Of a stretch of 5,659 nucleotides of DNA, positions 1 through 5,659 are shown piece after piece. Positions within the stretch are counted from its first letter, which is position 1. Every line of letters begins with the position of its first letter. The DNA comes from Firmicutes bacterium UBA2296. Lineage in GTDB: Bacteria > Bacillota > UBA994. The position numbers were made by a program, and so were the translations under genes. The notes under the pieces were generated by a model. That model saw only the letters and a program-made list of their open reading frames with translations, was not told the DNA's origin and ran no database searches. Where the stretch lies: the NCBI GenBank assembly GCA_002345475.1, contig DDWC01000233.1:1-5659 (forward strand), written 5' to 3'.

Positions 1-651
1 CAAAGCAGTCCCGCCGATACCCGGTGACGCTACGCCTGTGGCGCTGTCCTGAGACGGACGGCGCGCCTCTTCAGTTCCTGTATCGACGGCCAGGGGGGAC
101 TTTGGCGCCGCAGCCTGTGGCGCTACCCCCTGTCGGGTCGTTTCACCGCTGGCCCCCGCTTCAGCGGGAAGCGACTCTGCGGTTTCGCCTGTAATGACTG
201 TCTGGTCCCTCTCGGGGAGATCTGCCATGATTTCAGCAAACTGCTCTCCGCTTGGTGTTACCACCGGCTGTGATGTCACGCCCTCTCCGGAATCAGGTGT
301 GGCGAGAACCGCGGGTTCACCTGCCTCTATCTCAGGCACCACCAGGGTGGCGTTGACGGGCGAAGCCACAGAGACTTCCACTGGCGTTACCTCTGTAAAC
401 GAAGGAGGTTCGCTCTGATGCGACAGCATCGTCAGCACATGGTCCAGAATAAGGGCCCCCGTATCGTCTTCAGCATCGACCTGCGCTTCACCGACCGCCA
501 AATTGGTGTGGCTGGCTATGACTTCCGCCGCTGTAGTGTTATGCAGCAGGGCCTGCATCAACATGCCAAACAGGTCACCCCCGTCGCCCTTGCTTTCCTT
601 GGACTGAGCAAGCGGCATCAGACCCGTCGCTTCACTGCCATGTATTTTCAC
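1..651 (-). CDS. fliK: Probable FliK, flagellar hook-length control protein (N-terminal part)
   Basis: A minus-strand frame starting at GTG is open for 217 codons to the left edge with no stop. Its start overlaps fliJ by 20 nt and has a strong ribosome binding site. The product begins MKIHGSEATG and has a short hydrophobic helix-like segment (LFGMLMQALLHN, about 28-39). It then becomes acidic and rich in Pro, Thr, Val, Ala, Glu and Gly, with no Cys, Trp or Tyr in the part seen. No membrane helix or signal peptide is visible. This disordered, low-complexity N-terminus is what is known for FliK, the exported molecular ruler that stops hook growth and switches export specificity. The diagnostic C-terminal switch domain lies outside the window, so the assignment depends on composition and position. 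A YlxF/MotE-type protein is less likely because it would show an N-terminal membrane helix and coiled coil. Confidence 0.78.
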   Translation of the reverse strand, partial: MKIHGSEATGLMPLAQSKESKGDGGDLFGMLMQALLHNTTAAEVIASHTNLAVGEAQVDAEDDTGALILDHVLTMLSHQSEPPSFTEVTPVEVSVASPVNATLVVPEIEAGEPAVLATPDSGEGVTSQPVVTPSGEQFAEIMADLPERDQTVITGETAESLPAEAGASGETTRQGVAPQAAAPKSPLAVDTGTEEARRPSQDSATGVASPGIGGTAL

Positions 652-1078
652 TGTTTCCCCCCCTTGTTCTCACAAACATCTGCGTTGCGCATTCGTCCAG
701 GACCTGCTGCTCCGCAGCCAGCCGTTGTCGCTCCAGATTCTGAAGCGATAGCTCGCGGTGACGTTCGAACTTCTTCTTCTCCAGAGCTGCCGCCGTCAAC
801 TCCGCCTGAGCCAAGGAACAGGATTCTGTTGCCCTCTGCAGCGTCTGCCTGGCGGCCTCAATCCTCTGCGACTGGTAGTCCATATAGCGATCCCGATGTT
901 CTAGCATGTCTGGGGAGCAGGCCACCGCCATTTGTTCCTCCATGGTGTCCAGCAGAGCGTCAAGCCCGTGGGCCCTCTCTCTGCGCAGCACTTCAGCCAT
1001 GGCCAGCTGCTCCTTGCGCTGGTTCTCCTGCTGTTGCCTCAGACGCAATACCTGTTCCAAGGGATAAACGTGTGGCAT
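632..1078 (-). CDS. fliJ: FliJ, coiled-coil chaperone/central stalk of the export ATPase
   Basis: At 148 residues this matches the usual FliJ size (147 in Salmonella). FliJ is a soluble antiparallel coiled coil that inserts into the FliI hexamer, resembles the gamma subunit of F-type ATPases, contacts the FlhA gate, and helps recycle export chaperones. The start MPHVYPLEQVLRLRQQQE is typical of FliJ. Nearly all of residues 8-130 is helical and rich in Gln, Glu, Arg and Leu, with a likely turn near the middle (about 50-62, ACSPDM). No signal peptide or membrane helix is visible. FliJ proteins share little sequence identity, so the call leans on length, composition and position directly after fliI. 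The last residues are encoded across a run of seven G that also serves as the next gene's ribosome binding site. The 3' end overlaps the next gene by 20 nt. Confidence 0.92.
   Translation of the reverse strand: MPHVYPLEQVLRLRQQQENQRKEQLAMAEVLRRERAHGLDALLDTMEEQMAVACSPDMLEHRDRYMDYQSQRIEAARQTLQRATESCSLAQAELTAAALEKKKFERHRELSLQNLERQRLAAEQQVLDECATQMFVRTRGGNSENTWQ
657..665 (-). promoter_or_regulatory. Ribosome binding site of the fliK-like gene (AAGGGGGGG)
   Basis: The minus strand reads AA followed by seven G, then 5 nt (AAACA), then GTG at 651. This is the strongest purine tract near the junction and supports the GTG start over the in-frame ATG codons at codons 12 and 35. The same bases encode the end of FliJ. 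Confidence 0.7.
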
Positions 1079-1082
1079 GCTT

Positions 1083-1089
1083 TCACCTC
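1083..1089 (-). promoter_or_regulatory. Ribosome binding site of fliJ, overlapping the fliI stop
   Basis: GAGGTGA on the minus strand matches the 16S anti-Shine-Dalgarno complement well and contains the fliI TGA stop. The fliJ ATG follows 4 nt later at 1078. A terminating ribosome would be placed for reinitiation, which is inference. Confidence 0.75.
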
Positions 1090-2402
1090 GTCACTATATT
1101 CTTGAGTTGCTCCAGGGCGCCCGTGAGGTTACACCTTTCGTCAGTGTTCTGGGCCAGTAGTTCCATCAGCAGGGGGTACTTGAGTATGGCCTCGTCTATA
1201 CCTGGGTTGCTGCCTTTGACATAAGCGCCGATGCTGATGAGATCCTCGTTTTGCCGGTAGGTGGCCATTATGCTCCGTGCTCTTGCGCTGAGCGCGGTGT
1301 GTTCCTTGCGGCAAAGCTCGCTGGCCAGTCGGCTTACGCTCTGCAAGATGTCTATGGACGGGTAGTGATTGCGTTCGGCAAGCCGTCGGGACAGAACCAC
1401 GTGCCCGTCCAGAATGCCTCGCACCGCATCCGCGATGGGTTCGTTCATATCGTCGCCTTCCACCAGAACTGTATAAAGTGCCGTGATGCTGCCGCCTCTT
1501 CCGTTTCCGGATCTCTCCAGCAACTTTGGCAACGTGGCAAAGACTGAGGGCGTGTAACCTCTGGTGGTGGGAGGTTCCCCCACCGCCAGCCCCACTTCCC
1601 GCTGGGCCATGGCAAAGCGAGTTACGGAATCCATAAGCAGCAACACACTCTTGCCCTGATCGCGGAAGTACTCGGCAATGGCTGTAGCAGTAAGCGCCGC
1701 CTTGATCCGCATGAGCGCCGGCTGGTCCGAGGTGGCTACCACCACAACGGAACGCTTCAGTCCTTCCTCTCCCAAATCTCTCTCCAGAAAGTCCCGGACT
1801 TCTCGTCCACGCTCTCCAACCAGTGCAATGACGTTAAAATCTGCGCTACTGCCTCGGGCTATCATGCCCAGCAAGGTGCTCTTGCCCACTCCGCTTCCGG
1901 CAAAGATGCCCAGGCGCTGACCGTGACCCATAGTGAGAAAGAGATCGAGGGCCTTGATGCCCGTGGCCAGTGTCTCGCTGACCCGATCGCGCTCCATGGG
2001 GCTGGGAGGTGCCTGATCCAGTGCGCAGTCTCTGGTGGGACCCGGCGGCAGTTCCCCGCTGAGGGGGCGCCCCAGTCCATCCAGGACCTGTCCCAGCAAA
2101 CTGTACCCAACTTTGACACTGAGCCTTCGGCGCAGGGCAAAGACTTTGCTGCCCGCCGAAATGCCCTCCAGAGGGGCCAGGGCAAAGAGGTGCAGGCGGT
2201 CTCCGTTAAAGCCCACTACCTCGGCGCGAACCTGCTGACGGCCTTCGCCAATGAGACAGAGCTCCCCGATGGAGGCCCGCACTCCACTGACTTCTACTGT
2301 CAGACCCACGACCTTGGTAACCTTGCCCACATAACGTCGCCAGGTACCACTTCTCACCTTGCTCAGTGCAGTGGTGTAGTCGAAAGTGAACTCAGTCATC
2401 AT
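1083..2402 (-). CDS. fliI: FliI, flagellum-specific ATP synthase-like export ATPase
   Basis: This 439-residue protein is the hexameric ATPase of the flagellar type III export apparatus. It hydrolyses ATP to help unfold and release export substrates and chaperones at the membrane gate. An N-terminal beta-barrel region (about 20-95) is followed by the RecA-like catalytic domain. Walker A is GSGVGKST at 169-176. The catalytic glutamate is E197 in GERGREV. Walker B is LLLMDS at 254-259. GEPPTTRGYTPSVFA at 275-289 is highly typical of FliI and related type III ATPases. R358 in SVSR is at the position expected for the arginine finger, by analogy to the F1 alpha subunit. A helical C-terminal domain follows. 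Length is close to the enteric 456 residues, and no key residue is missing. It is FliI rather than an F1 subunit because of the FliH and FliJ neighbours. fliJ begins 4 nt after the stop. Confidence 0.99.
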   Translation of the reverse strand: MMTEFTFDYTTALSKVRSGTWRRYVGKVTKVVGLTVEVSGVRASIGELCLIGEGRQQVRAEVVGFNGDRLHLFALAPLEGISAGSKVFALRRRLSVKVGYSLLGQVLDGLGRPLSGELPPGPTRDCALDQAPPSPMERDRVSETLATGIKALDLFLTMGHGQRLGIFAGSGVGKSTLLGMIARGSSADFNVIALVGERGREVRDFLERDLGEEGLKRSVVVVATSDQPALMRIKAALTATAIAEYFRDQGKSVLLLMDSVTRFAMAQREVGLAVGEPPTTRGYTPSVFATLPKLLERSGNGRGGSITALYTVLVEGDDMNEPIADAVRGILDGHVVLSRRLAERNHYPSIDILQSVSRLASELCRKEHTALSARARSIMATYRQNEDLISIGAYVKGSNPGIDEAILKYPLLMELLAQNTDERCNLTGALEQLKNIVTR

Positions 2403-3063
2403 GCAGGGCTTCCCTTACCCGCCGCAGTTCCCTGGGCAGGTCTATTACCACCGCTCCGGTATCATCTTCCGCCCGAAGACTCTGCAGAGAAAGGGTAGGA
2501 TCGGGGCGGACCAAAACCTCGCCACCCTCCGGGAGATCCGGCAACAGATAGCTGTAAGAGGAGACCGTGGCTACGTTGTCCGGATGCACGAAGATTACCA
2601 CGCGTTTCTTGCTGACCAGCTCAGTAATAGCCCTCCTGGCCACCTCCAGCAGCGACTCCGGTGACGACTGCAGTTCGACCTGGAGTATTTCCCGGGCAAT
2701 GTTCACGGCCAGATTGCTTATCTCCGCCTGACAGCTGGTGATGTACTCGGCGCGGTCCGACTCCAGCCGCTGATAGGCCGCCTGCACTTTCCCCATGAGG
2801 TCTTCTGCCTCTATCTGGGCCCGTTCCCGGCCCGCGGCCAATCCTCTTTTCTCGGCATCGGCCAGCACCTTGCCCCTCTCGGCCTCAATCTGCGCCAGCA
2901 TGGTGCGCCTTTCCTGCTCCAGCTCCCCCCGCGCCGCCTGCCAGCGCTGACTGATGGCCTTAGCCACCCTCAGTTCAATCTCGTCGGCCTGCCTGTCACC
3001 CGAGGAGAGGACTTCGCTTTGTGGCCGTATGGTGTGGAGCGGCACTCTATACGATGATTGCAT
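2392..3063 (-). CDS. fliH: FliH, negative regulator/peripheral stalk of the flagellar export ATPase
   Basis: With the ATG start the protein has 223 residues, close to the 235 of Salmonella FliH. FliH dimers bind the N-terminus of the FliI ATPase, restrain its activity and anchor it to the C-ring and export gate; the family resembles the peripheral stalk (b and delta subunits) of F-type ATPases. A short N-terminal segment (MQSSYRVPLH) precedes a long, charged coiled coil at about 27-115, rich in Glu, Arg, Gln and Ala and containing a GLAAG pair of glycines. A compact C-terminal domain follows at about 118-223, with NLAVNIAREIL, VVIFVHPDN and a VRPDPTL segment before GAVVID. Sequence conservation in this family is low, so the call rests on this architecture plus its place between fliG and fliI. 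The start could also be GTG nine bases upstream (226 residues). The 3' end overlaps fliI by 11 nt. Confidence 0.92.
   Translation of the reverse strand: MQSSYRVPLHTIRPQSEVLSSGDRQADEIELRVAKAISQRWQAARGELEQERRTMLAQIEAERGKVLADAEKRGLAAGRERAQIEAEDLMGKVQAAYQRLESDRAEYITSCQAEISNLAVNIAREILQVELQSSPESLLEVARRAITELVSKKRVVIFVHPDNVATVSSYSYLLPDLPEGGEVLVRPDPTLSLQSLRAEDDTGAVVIDLPRELRRVREALHDD
2411..2416 (-). promoter_or_regulatory. Ribosome binding site of fliI
   Basis: AAGGGA on the minus strand, inside the 3' end of fliH, stands 8 nt before the first ATG of an ATGATG pair (2402) and 11 nt before the second (2399). The spacing favours the first. The fliH TGA follows within the fliI coding region, so translation is probably coupled. 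Confidence 0.6.
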
Positions 3064-4057
3064 CGTCGCCACCCCTTGCTATAATGATTTCCCCGGACTC
3101 ATCGAGCTTGCGGATAATTCCCACAATGCGTTGCTGCGCTTCTTCCAGCTCTCGCAATCGCACCGGACCGAGAAACTCCATATCCTCCCGCAGCATTTCT
3201 GCCGCTCGCTTGGAGATGTTCTTGTATATGCGAGCGGAAACTTCCGCGTTTGCGCCCTTCAGAGCCAGGGCCAGATCCTTGTTGTCCACTTCGCGGACCA
3301 CCCGCTGAATTGCACTGTCGTCCAGCATGATAATGTCTTCAAAGACGAAGAGGCGCTTGCGTATTTCCTCAGCCAGATTGGGGTCCTCCCGCTCCAGACG
3401 CTCGAAGATGAGCTTTTCTGTAGCTCTGTCTACCCTGTTGAGGATATTCACCAGGGACTTGATACCGCCGGCTGCGGCGAAGTCATACTCGCTGATGTTG
3501 GAGAAGCGACTGGTCAGCACCTGTTCCAGTTCCGCCAGCACCTCCGGCGACACCTTCTCCATGGTGGCGATGCGTTTGGCCACATCCGCCCGAGTGTCGT
3601 TTTCCAGCAGTGAGAGTATGGCGGCTCCCTGCTCCGGTTCGATGTAAGAAAGAATTAGAGCGATGGTTTGCGGGTGCTCTTCGCTGATGAAACCAGCCAG
3701 CTGTTTTGCGCCCACCTTTTTGGCGAAGGCAAAGGGTTTTACTTCGGAGGTCTCCGCCAGCTTACGCAGTATGTCGGTAGATCTGGCGGCACCCAGGGCC
3801 TTGTCCAGCATATCCCTGGCGTACTTGATACCGCCCTCCAGCATGTAGTTCTGAGCCTGGCGCATTTCGTCCAGCTCGGTCAGCACCTGAGCCTTAAATT
3901 CCGGAGCCACGCGACTCGTGTTGGCCACCTCAGCGGTGATGACCTCGATTTCTTCGTCCGACATCAGTTTGAGTACTTTGGCGGACAACTCCGGTCCGAG
4001 GGAAATAAGGAGCGCAGATATCTTTTTGAGCCCGATGGCGCGTCTGTCTCTTTGCAC
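3047..4057 (-). CDS. fliG: FliG, flagellar motor switch protein
   Basis: At 336 residues this is full length for FliG, the C-ring protein that couples stator ion flow to rotation. It binds FliF through its N-terminal domain and FliM through its middle domain. The N-terminal domain occupies about 5-100. The middle domain carries the EHPQT motif at 127-131. The armadillo-like C-terminal part has LFVF at 236-239, where many homologues have MFVF. The torque helix region contains K267, R284, E291, D292 and R300, which I align with E. coli K264, R281, D288, D289 and R297; all charges are kept, with Glu replacing one Asp. The C-terminal segment (GPVRLRELEEAQQRIV, then a GEIIIARGG tail) is also typical. 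The start is GTG with a strong ribosome binding site. The last 17 nt overlap the favoured start of fliH, which suggests coupled translation. Confidence 0.98.
   Translation of the reverse strand: MQRDRRAIGLKKISALLISLGPELSAKVLKLMSDEEIEVITAEVANTSRVAPEFKAQVLTELDEMRQAQNYMLEGGIKYARDMLDKALGAARSTDILRKLAETSEVKPFAFAKKVGAKQLAGFISEEHPQTIALILSYIEPEQGAAILSLLENDTRADVAKRIATMEKVSPEVLAELEQVLTSRFSNISEYDFAAAGGIKSLVNILNRVDRATEKLIFERLEREDPNLAEEIRKRLFVFEDIIMLDDSAIQRVVREVDNKDLALALKGANAEVSARIYKNISKRAAEMLREDMEFLGPVRLRELEEAQQRIVGIIRKLDESGEIIIARGGDDAIIV
3072..3077 (-). promoter_or_regulatory. Ribosome binding site that decides the fliH start
   Basis: The minus strand reads AAGGGG at 3077-3072. It stands 8 nt before an ATG at 3063, a good spacing. 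The in-frame upstream GTG at 3072 begins inside this same G run and so has no usable spacing. The ATG is therefore preferred. The site lies inside the 3' end of fliG. Confidence 0.7.
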
Positions 4058-4063
4058 TCTAAT

Positions 4064-4069
4064 CCCCCT
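4064..4069 (-). promoter_or_regulatory. Ribosome binding site of fliG (supports GTG start)
   Basis: The minus strand reads AGGGGG immediately after the fliF TAG stop, then 6 nt, then GTG at 4057. This near-ideal spacing and the lack of a better-placed ATG support the GTG as the fliG start. Confidence 0.75.
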
Positions 4070-5617
4070 CTATCCTTCGTTAAACCAGGCCTTGAGCAGC
4101 TGAGCCACTTCCTCCGGCTGATTGCGGGCCATTTCCTTCACTTTGCGCAGCGCCGATTCTGTCTCCTGGGACTCTCTGGCCTGGGCCACTTCCTTGATGG
4201 CCTGCTGCAAGGGCACCAGATCCACCGTCTGCGGTGTCAGCCCGGTGCTTGACGAGCCAAGAGCCGCAGCAAGTCTGGAGATGATGACGAAGAGCATAAT
4301 GGCTCCCAGCAAAGCCCCCGCGGCTGACATACCGTAACGTATGTATTGCTGCATGCGCTCGCTCCGGACGTATTCGTCCATGTCGGCCAGGGAGCGGTCA
4401 ATGTGCTCCGTGTTGAACTTAAACGATGTCACTATCAATGAATCGCCCCGCACATTGTTGTAGCCCACCGCCGCCTGCACAAGTTCGTTGAGTTCAGCCT
4501 TTTCCTCCGCGGACAGGCTGGCGTCTACTGTCACCGCGGTGGAGATGCTCACCACGCCGCCGGGAGCGGTGACCACCGTGCTGTGGGTCGAGTTAATCTC
4601 ATAGTTGGTCACCCGGTCGGTGGTGCTGTAACTGCTGCTGTCGGCCCCGCCATTAGACTGCACCGGATAGGTGGGGATATTGCTCCCGGTTCCCGGAATA
4701 CCGCCGTTTTGCGCTGACGTGCCCGCGTAGTTTTCCTCGCGGATCTGCTCACTGCGCACCACCTGGCCCTCCTGGTCATATATGATGCGGGTTACCGTCT
4801 CCTGGTCGAAGTTCAGCTCGGCGCTGACCAGCACCACCGCCTTGCCCGGACCGTAGACACGTTCCAGCATAGCTGTCACCTTTTTTTCCAGCTCCTGCTC
4901 GAAAGCTCTCTTCTGCTCCGTTTGCCGCGCCGACATCGGACTACTGTCGCTGCCCATGGACAGTCCGTCGCTCAGTATGCGCCCGCTCACATCTATAACC
5001 GCCACATTCTCCGGTTTCAAGTTGGGAACACTGAGGGTCACCAGGTAGATGATTCCTTTGACTTGCTCCGGGCTCAGTGTGCTGAAGGCCCCTGTCTTAA
5101 CTGTGACCGAGGCGGTGGCCGGCTGTGTGTTCTGCACAAAAACACTTTGTTCCGGCATAACCACGTGCACCCGAGCCTGTTCAATTTCCGGGAAATACAC
5201 TATGGTCCGCCGGAGCTCCTCCTCCAGGGCCCTCTGGTAATTGAGCCGTCGCTCAAAATCCGTGAGGCCTATATTAGTCCTGTCGAAAAGTTCAAAACCT
5301 ACGCCTGTGTTGTAAAGTCCTTCTCCGGCTATGCGGATTTTCAGCTCGTGCACCTGCCCCTTGGGTACCAGAACAGAGCGGCCGCTGTCGGCCAGGCGGT
5401 AATCCACCCTTTCCGCCTGCAACGCTTCAACGATGGCGTTGGCCTGCTGCGCCTCAAGCCCCGAAAACAGGGTGACATATTGTACTCGTGTGGCGTAAAA
5501 CGCGCCCGATGCCACTGCAATCACCATGGCAGTTGCAGTCACCAACCACAGGTTGCGACGCTTTGGGGTGAGTCCCTTCCACCAGGTGCTAAGTCGTTGC
5601 ACACCTCTGTTTTCCAT
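4070..5617 (-). CDS. fliF: FliF, flagellar MS-ring protein
   Basis: This 515-residue protein forms the MS ring in the cytoplasmic membrane, the base on which rod, C-ring and export gate assemble. A short basic N-terminus (including KGLTPKRR) precedes a first membrane helix at about 23-43. A YscJ/FliF-type ring-building region follows at about 45-215, with the conserved stretches VTLFSGL, IAGEGLYNTGVGFELFD and RVHVVMPE. A second extracytoplasmic domain at about 235-405 is interrupted by a Gly/Ser/Asn/Tyr-rich insertion at about 280-345, where the beta-collar lies in known FliF structures. A second membrane helix spans about 428-451. The cytoplasmic tail ends PEEVAQLLKAWFNEG, matching the C-terminal FliG-binding helix of the family. 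Length is slightly below the roughly 560 residues of the enteric protein. The ATG start directly precedes the basic segment before the first helix. The next gene, fliG, begins 12 nt after the stop. Confidence 0.97.
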   Translation of the reverse strand: MENRGVQRLSTWWKGLTPKRRNLWLVTATAMVIAVASGAFYATRVQYVTLFSGLEAQQANAIVEALQAERVDYRLADSGRSVLVPKGQVHELKIRIAGEGLYNTGVGFELFDRTNIGLTDFERRLNYQRALEEELRRTIVYFPEIEQARVHVVMPEQSVFVQNTQPATASVTVKTGAFSTLSPEQVKGIIYLVTLSVPNLKPENVAVIDVSGRILSDGLSMGSDSSPMSARQTEQKRAFEQELEKKVTAMLERVYGPGKAVVLVSAELNFDQETVTRIIYDQEGQVVRSEQIREENYAGTSAQNGGIPGTGSNIPTYPVQSNGGADSSSYSTTDRVTNYEINSTHSTVVTAPGGVVSISTAVTVDASLSAEEKAELNELVQAAVGYNNVRGDSLIVTSFKFNTEHIDRSLADMDEYVRSERMQQYIRYGMSAAGALLGAIMLFVIISRLAAALGSSSTGLTPQTVDLVPLQQAIKEVAQARESQETESALRKVKEMARNQPEEVAQLLKAWFNEG

Positions 5618-5634
5618 GCTTATATCACTCTCCT
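5618..5634 (-). promoter_or_regulatory. Ribosome binding site and leader of fliF
   Basis: On the minus strand AGGAG lies at 5634-5630, overlapping the fliE stop TAG. The ATG follows at 5617, leaving a somewhat long spacing of 12 nt. No closer purine tract is seen, so this is the likely site. Its overlap with the fliE stop suggests translational coupling, which is inference. Confidence 0.6.
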
Positions 5635-5659
5635 ACACCTGCATGCGGGCTATTTCCTG
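5633..5659 (-). CDS. fliE: FliE, flagellar hook-basal body protein (C-terminal end only)
   Basis: Only the last eight codons and the TAG stop are in the window; they read QEIARMQV. Ending in a MQV-type tail after a short amphipathic helix is typical of FliE, and fliE is the usual gene directly upstream of fliF. FliE is a small exported protein that joins the FliF MS ring to the proximal rod. The stop codon overlaps the start of the probable fliF ribosome binding site, and 15 nt separate it from the fliF ATG, so the two genes are probably co-transcribed. The identification rests on a very short peptide plus context; the rest of the gene lies beyond the right edge. Confidence 0.8.
   Translation of the reverse strand, partial: QEIARMQV

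Noticed and set aside
34..124. 12-bp direct repeat (GCCTGTGGCGCT at 34-45 and 113-124)
   Set aside because: Only two copies exist, and they are read in different frames of the fliK-like gene, so it is not a protein repeat; chance in a GC-rich low-complexity region explains it.
418..1224. 268-codon plus-strand open frame opposite fliK, fliJ and the end of fliI
   Set aside because: It lies opposite three well-supported genes. The translation is Pro/Ser/Arg-rich without any recognisable domain, and it crosses gene boundaries; it looks like the antisense shadow of GC-rich codons.
1862..2185. 107-codon minus-strand frame inside fliI
   Set aside because: It overlaps the FliI catalytic domain in another frame. 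The Trp/Arg/Pro-rich product is typical of an out-of-frame reading of GC-rich DNA.
1923..2498. 191-codon plus-strand open frame opposite fliI
   Set aside because: It is antisense to the intact FliI ATPase and crosses the fliI/fliH junction; no domain is recognisable.
2954..3613. 219-codon plus-strand open frame opposite fliG and fliH
   Set aside because: It is antisense to FliG, whose protein is strongly conserved and full length. The product has no recognisable fold or family motif.
3668..4252. 194-codon plus-strand open frame opposite fliG and the fliF tail
   Set aside because: It is a shadow of the fliG and fliF coding strands, with no recognisable domain or independent support.
1..5659. 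Possible novel system, mobile element, CRISPR array or RNA gene
   Set aside because: Known flagellar genes account for essentially all bases. I saw no inverted repeats, spacer-repeat pattern, tRNA-like cloverleaf or terminator hairpin with a T run.

Overview
The window is a block of flagellar basal-body and export genes. All of them lie on the minus strand, so the operon reads from high to low coordinates: fliE (last codons only, cut by the right edge), fliF, fliG, fliH, fliI, fliJ, and the N-terminal part of a fliK-like hook-length gene that runs off the left edge. Coding sequence covers almost every base. Gaps are 15 nt or less, and three junctions overlap (fliG/fliH, fliH/fliI, fliJ/fliK). 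No promoter, terminator, RNA gene, mobile element or CRISPR array is visible, which fits the interior of one long polycistronic transcript.

The proteins build one machine from the membrane inward. FliE joins the MS ring to the rod. FliF forms the MS ring in the cytoplasmic membrane. FliG sits on FliF's cytoplasmic tail and takes up stator torque. FliH, FliI and FliJ form the soluble ATPase complex that feeds the flagellar type III export gate. FliK is the exported ruler that sets hook length. Every complete protein has normal family length, and the key motifs are intact: Walker A/B and catalytic Glu in FliI, EHPQT and the torque-helix charges in FliG, and two membrane helices in FliF.

The order fliE-F-G-H-I-J-K, strong purine-rich Shine-Dalgarno sites, GTG starts and moderately high GC fit a motile Gram-positive bacterium, probably a clostridial-type Firmicute. 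That placement is inference; the sequence contains no taxonomic marker gene. Unlike the Bacillus-type arrangement, no ylxF/motE-like gene separates fliJ from fliK; the two genes overlap by 20 nt.

I find no previously undescribed system here. The points most worth a second look are the G7 tract that is both the end of fliJ and the fliK ribosome binding site, the missing ylxF-like gene, and the fliH start choice.
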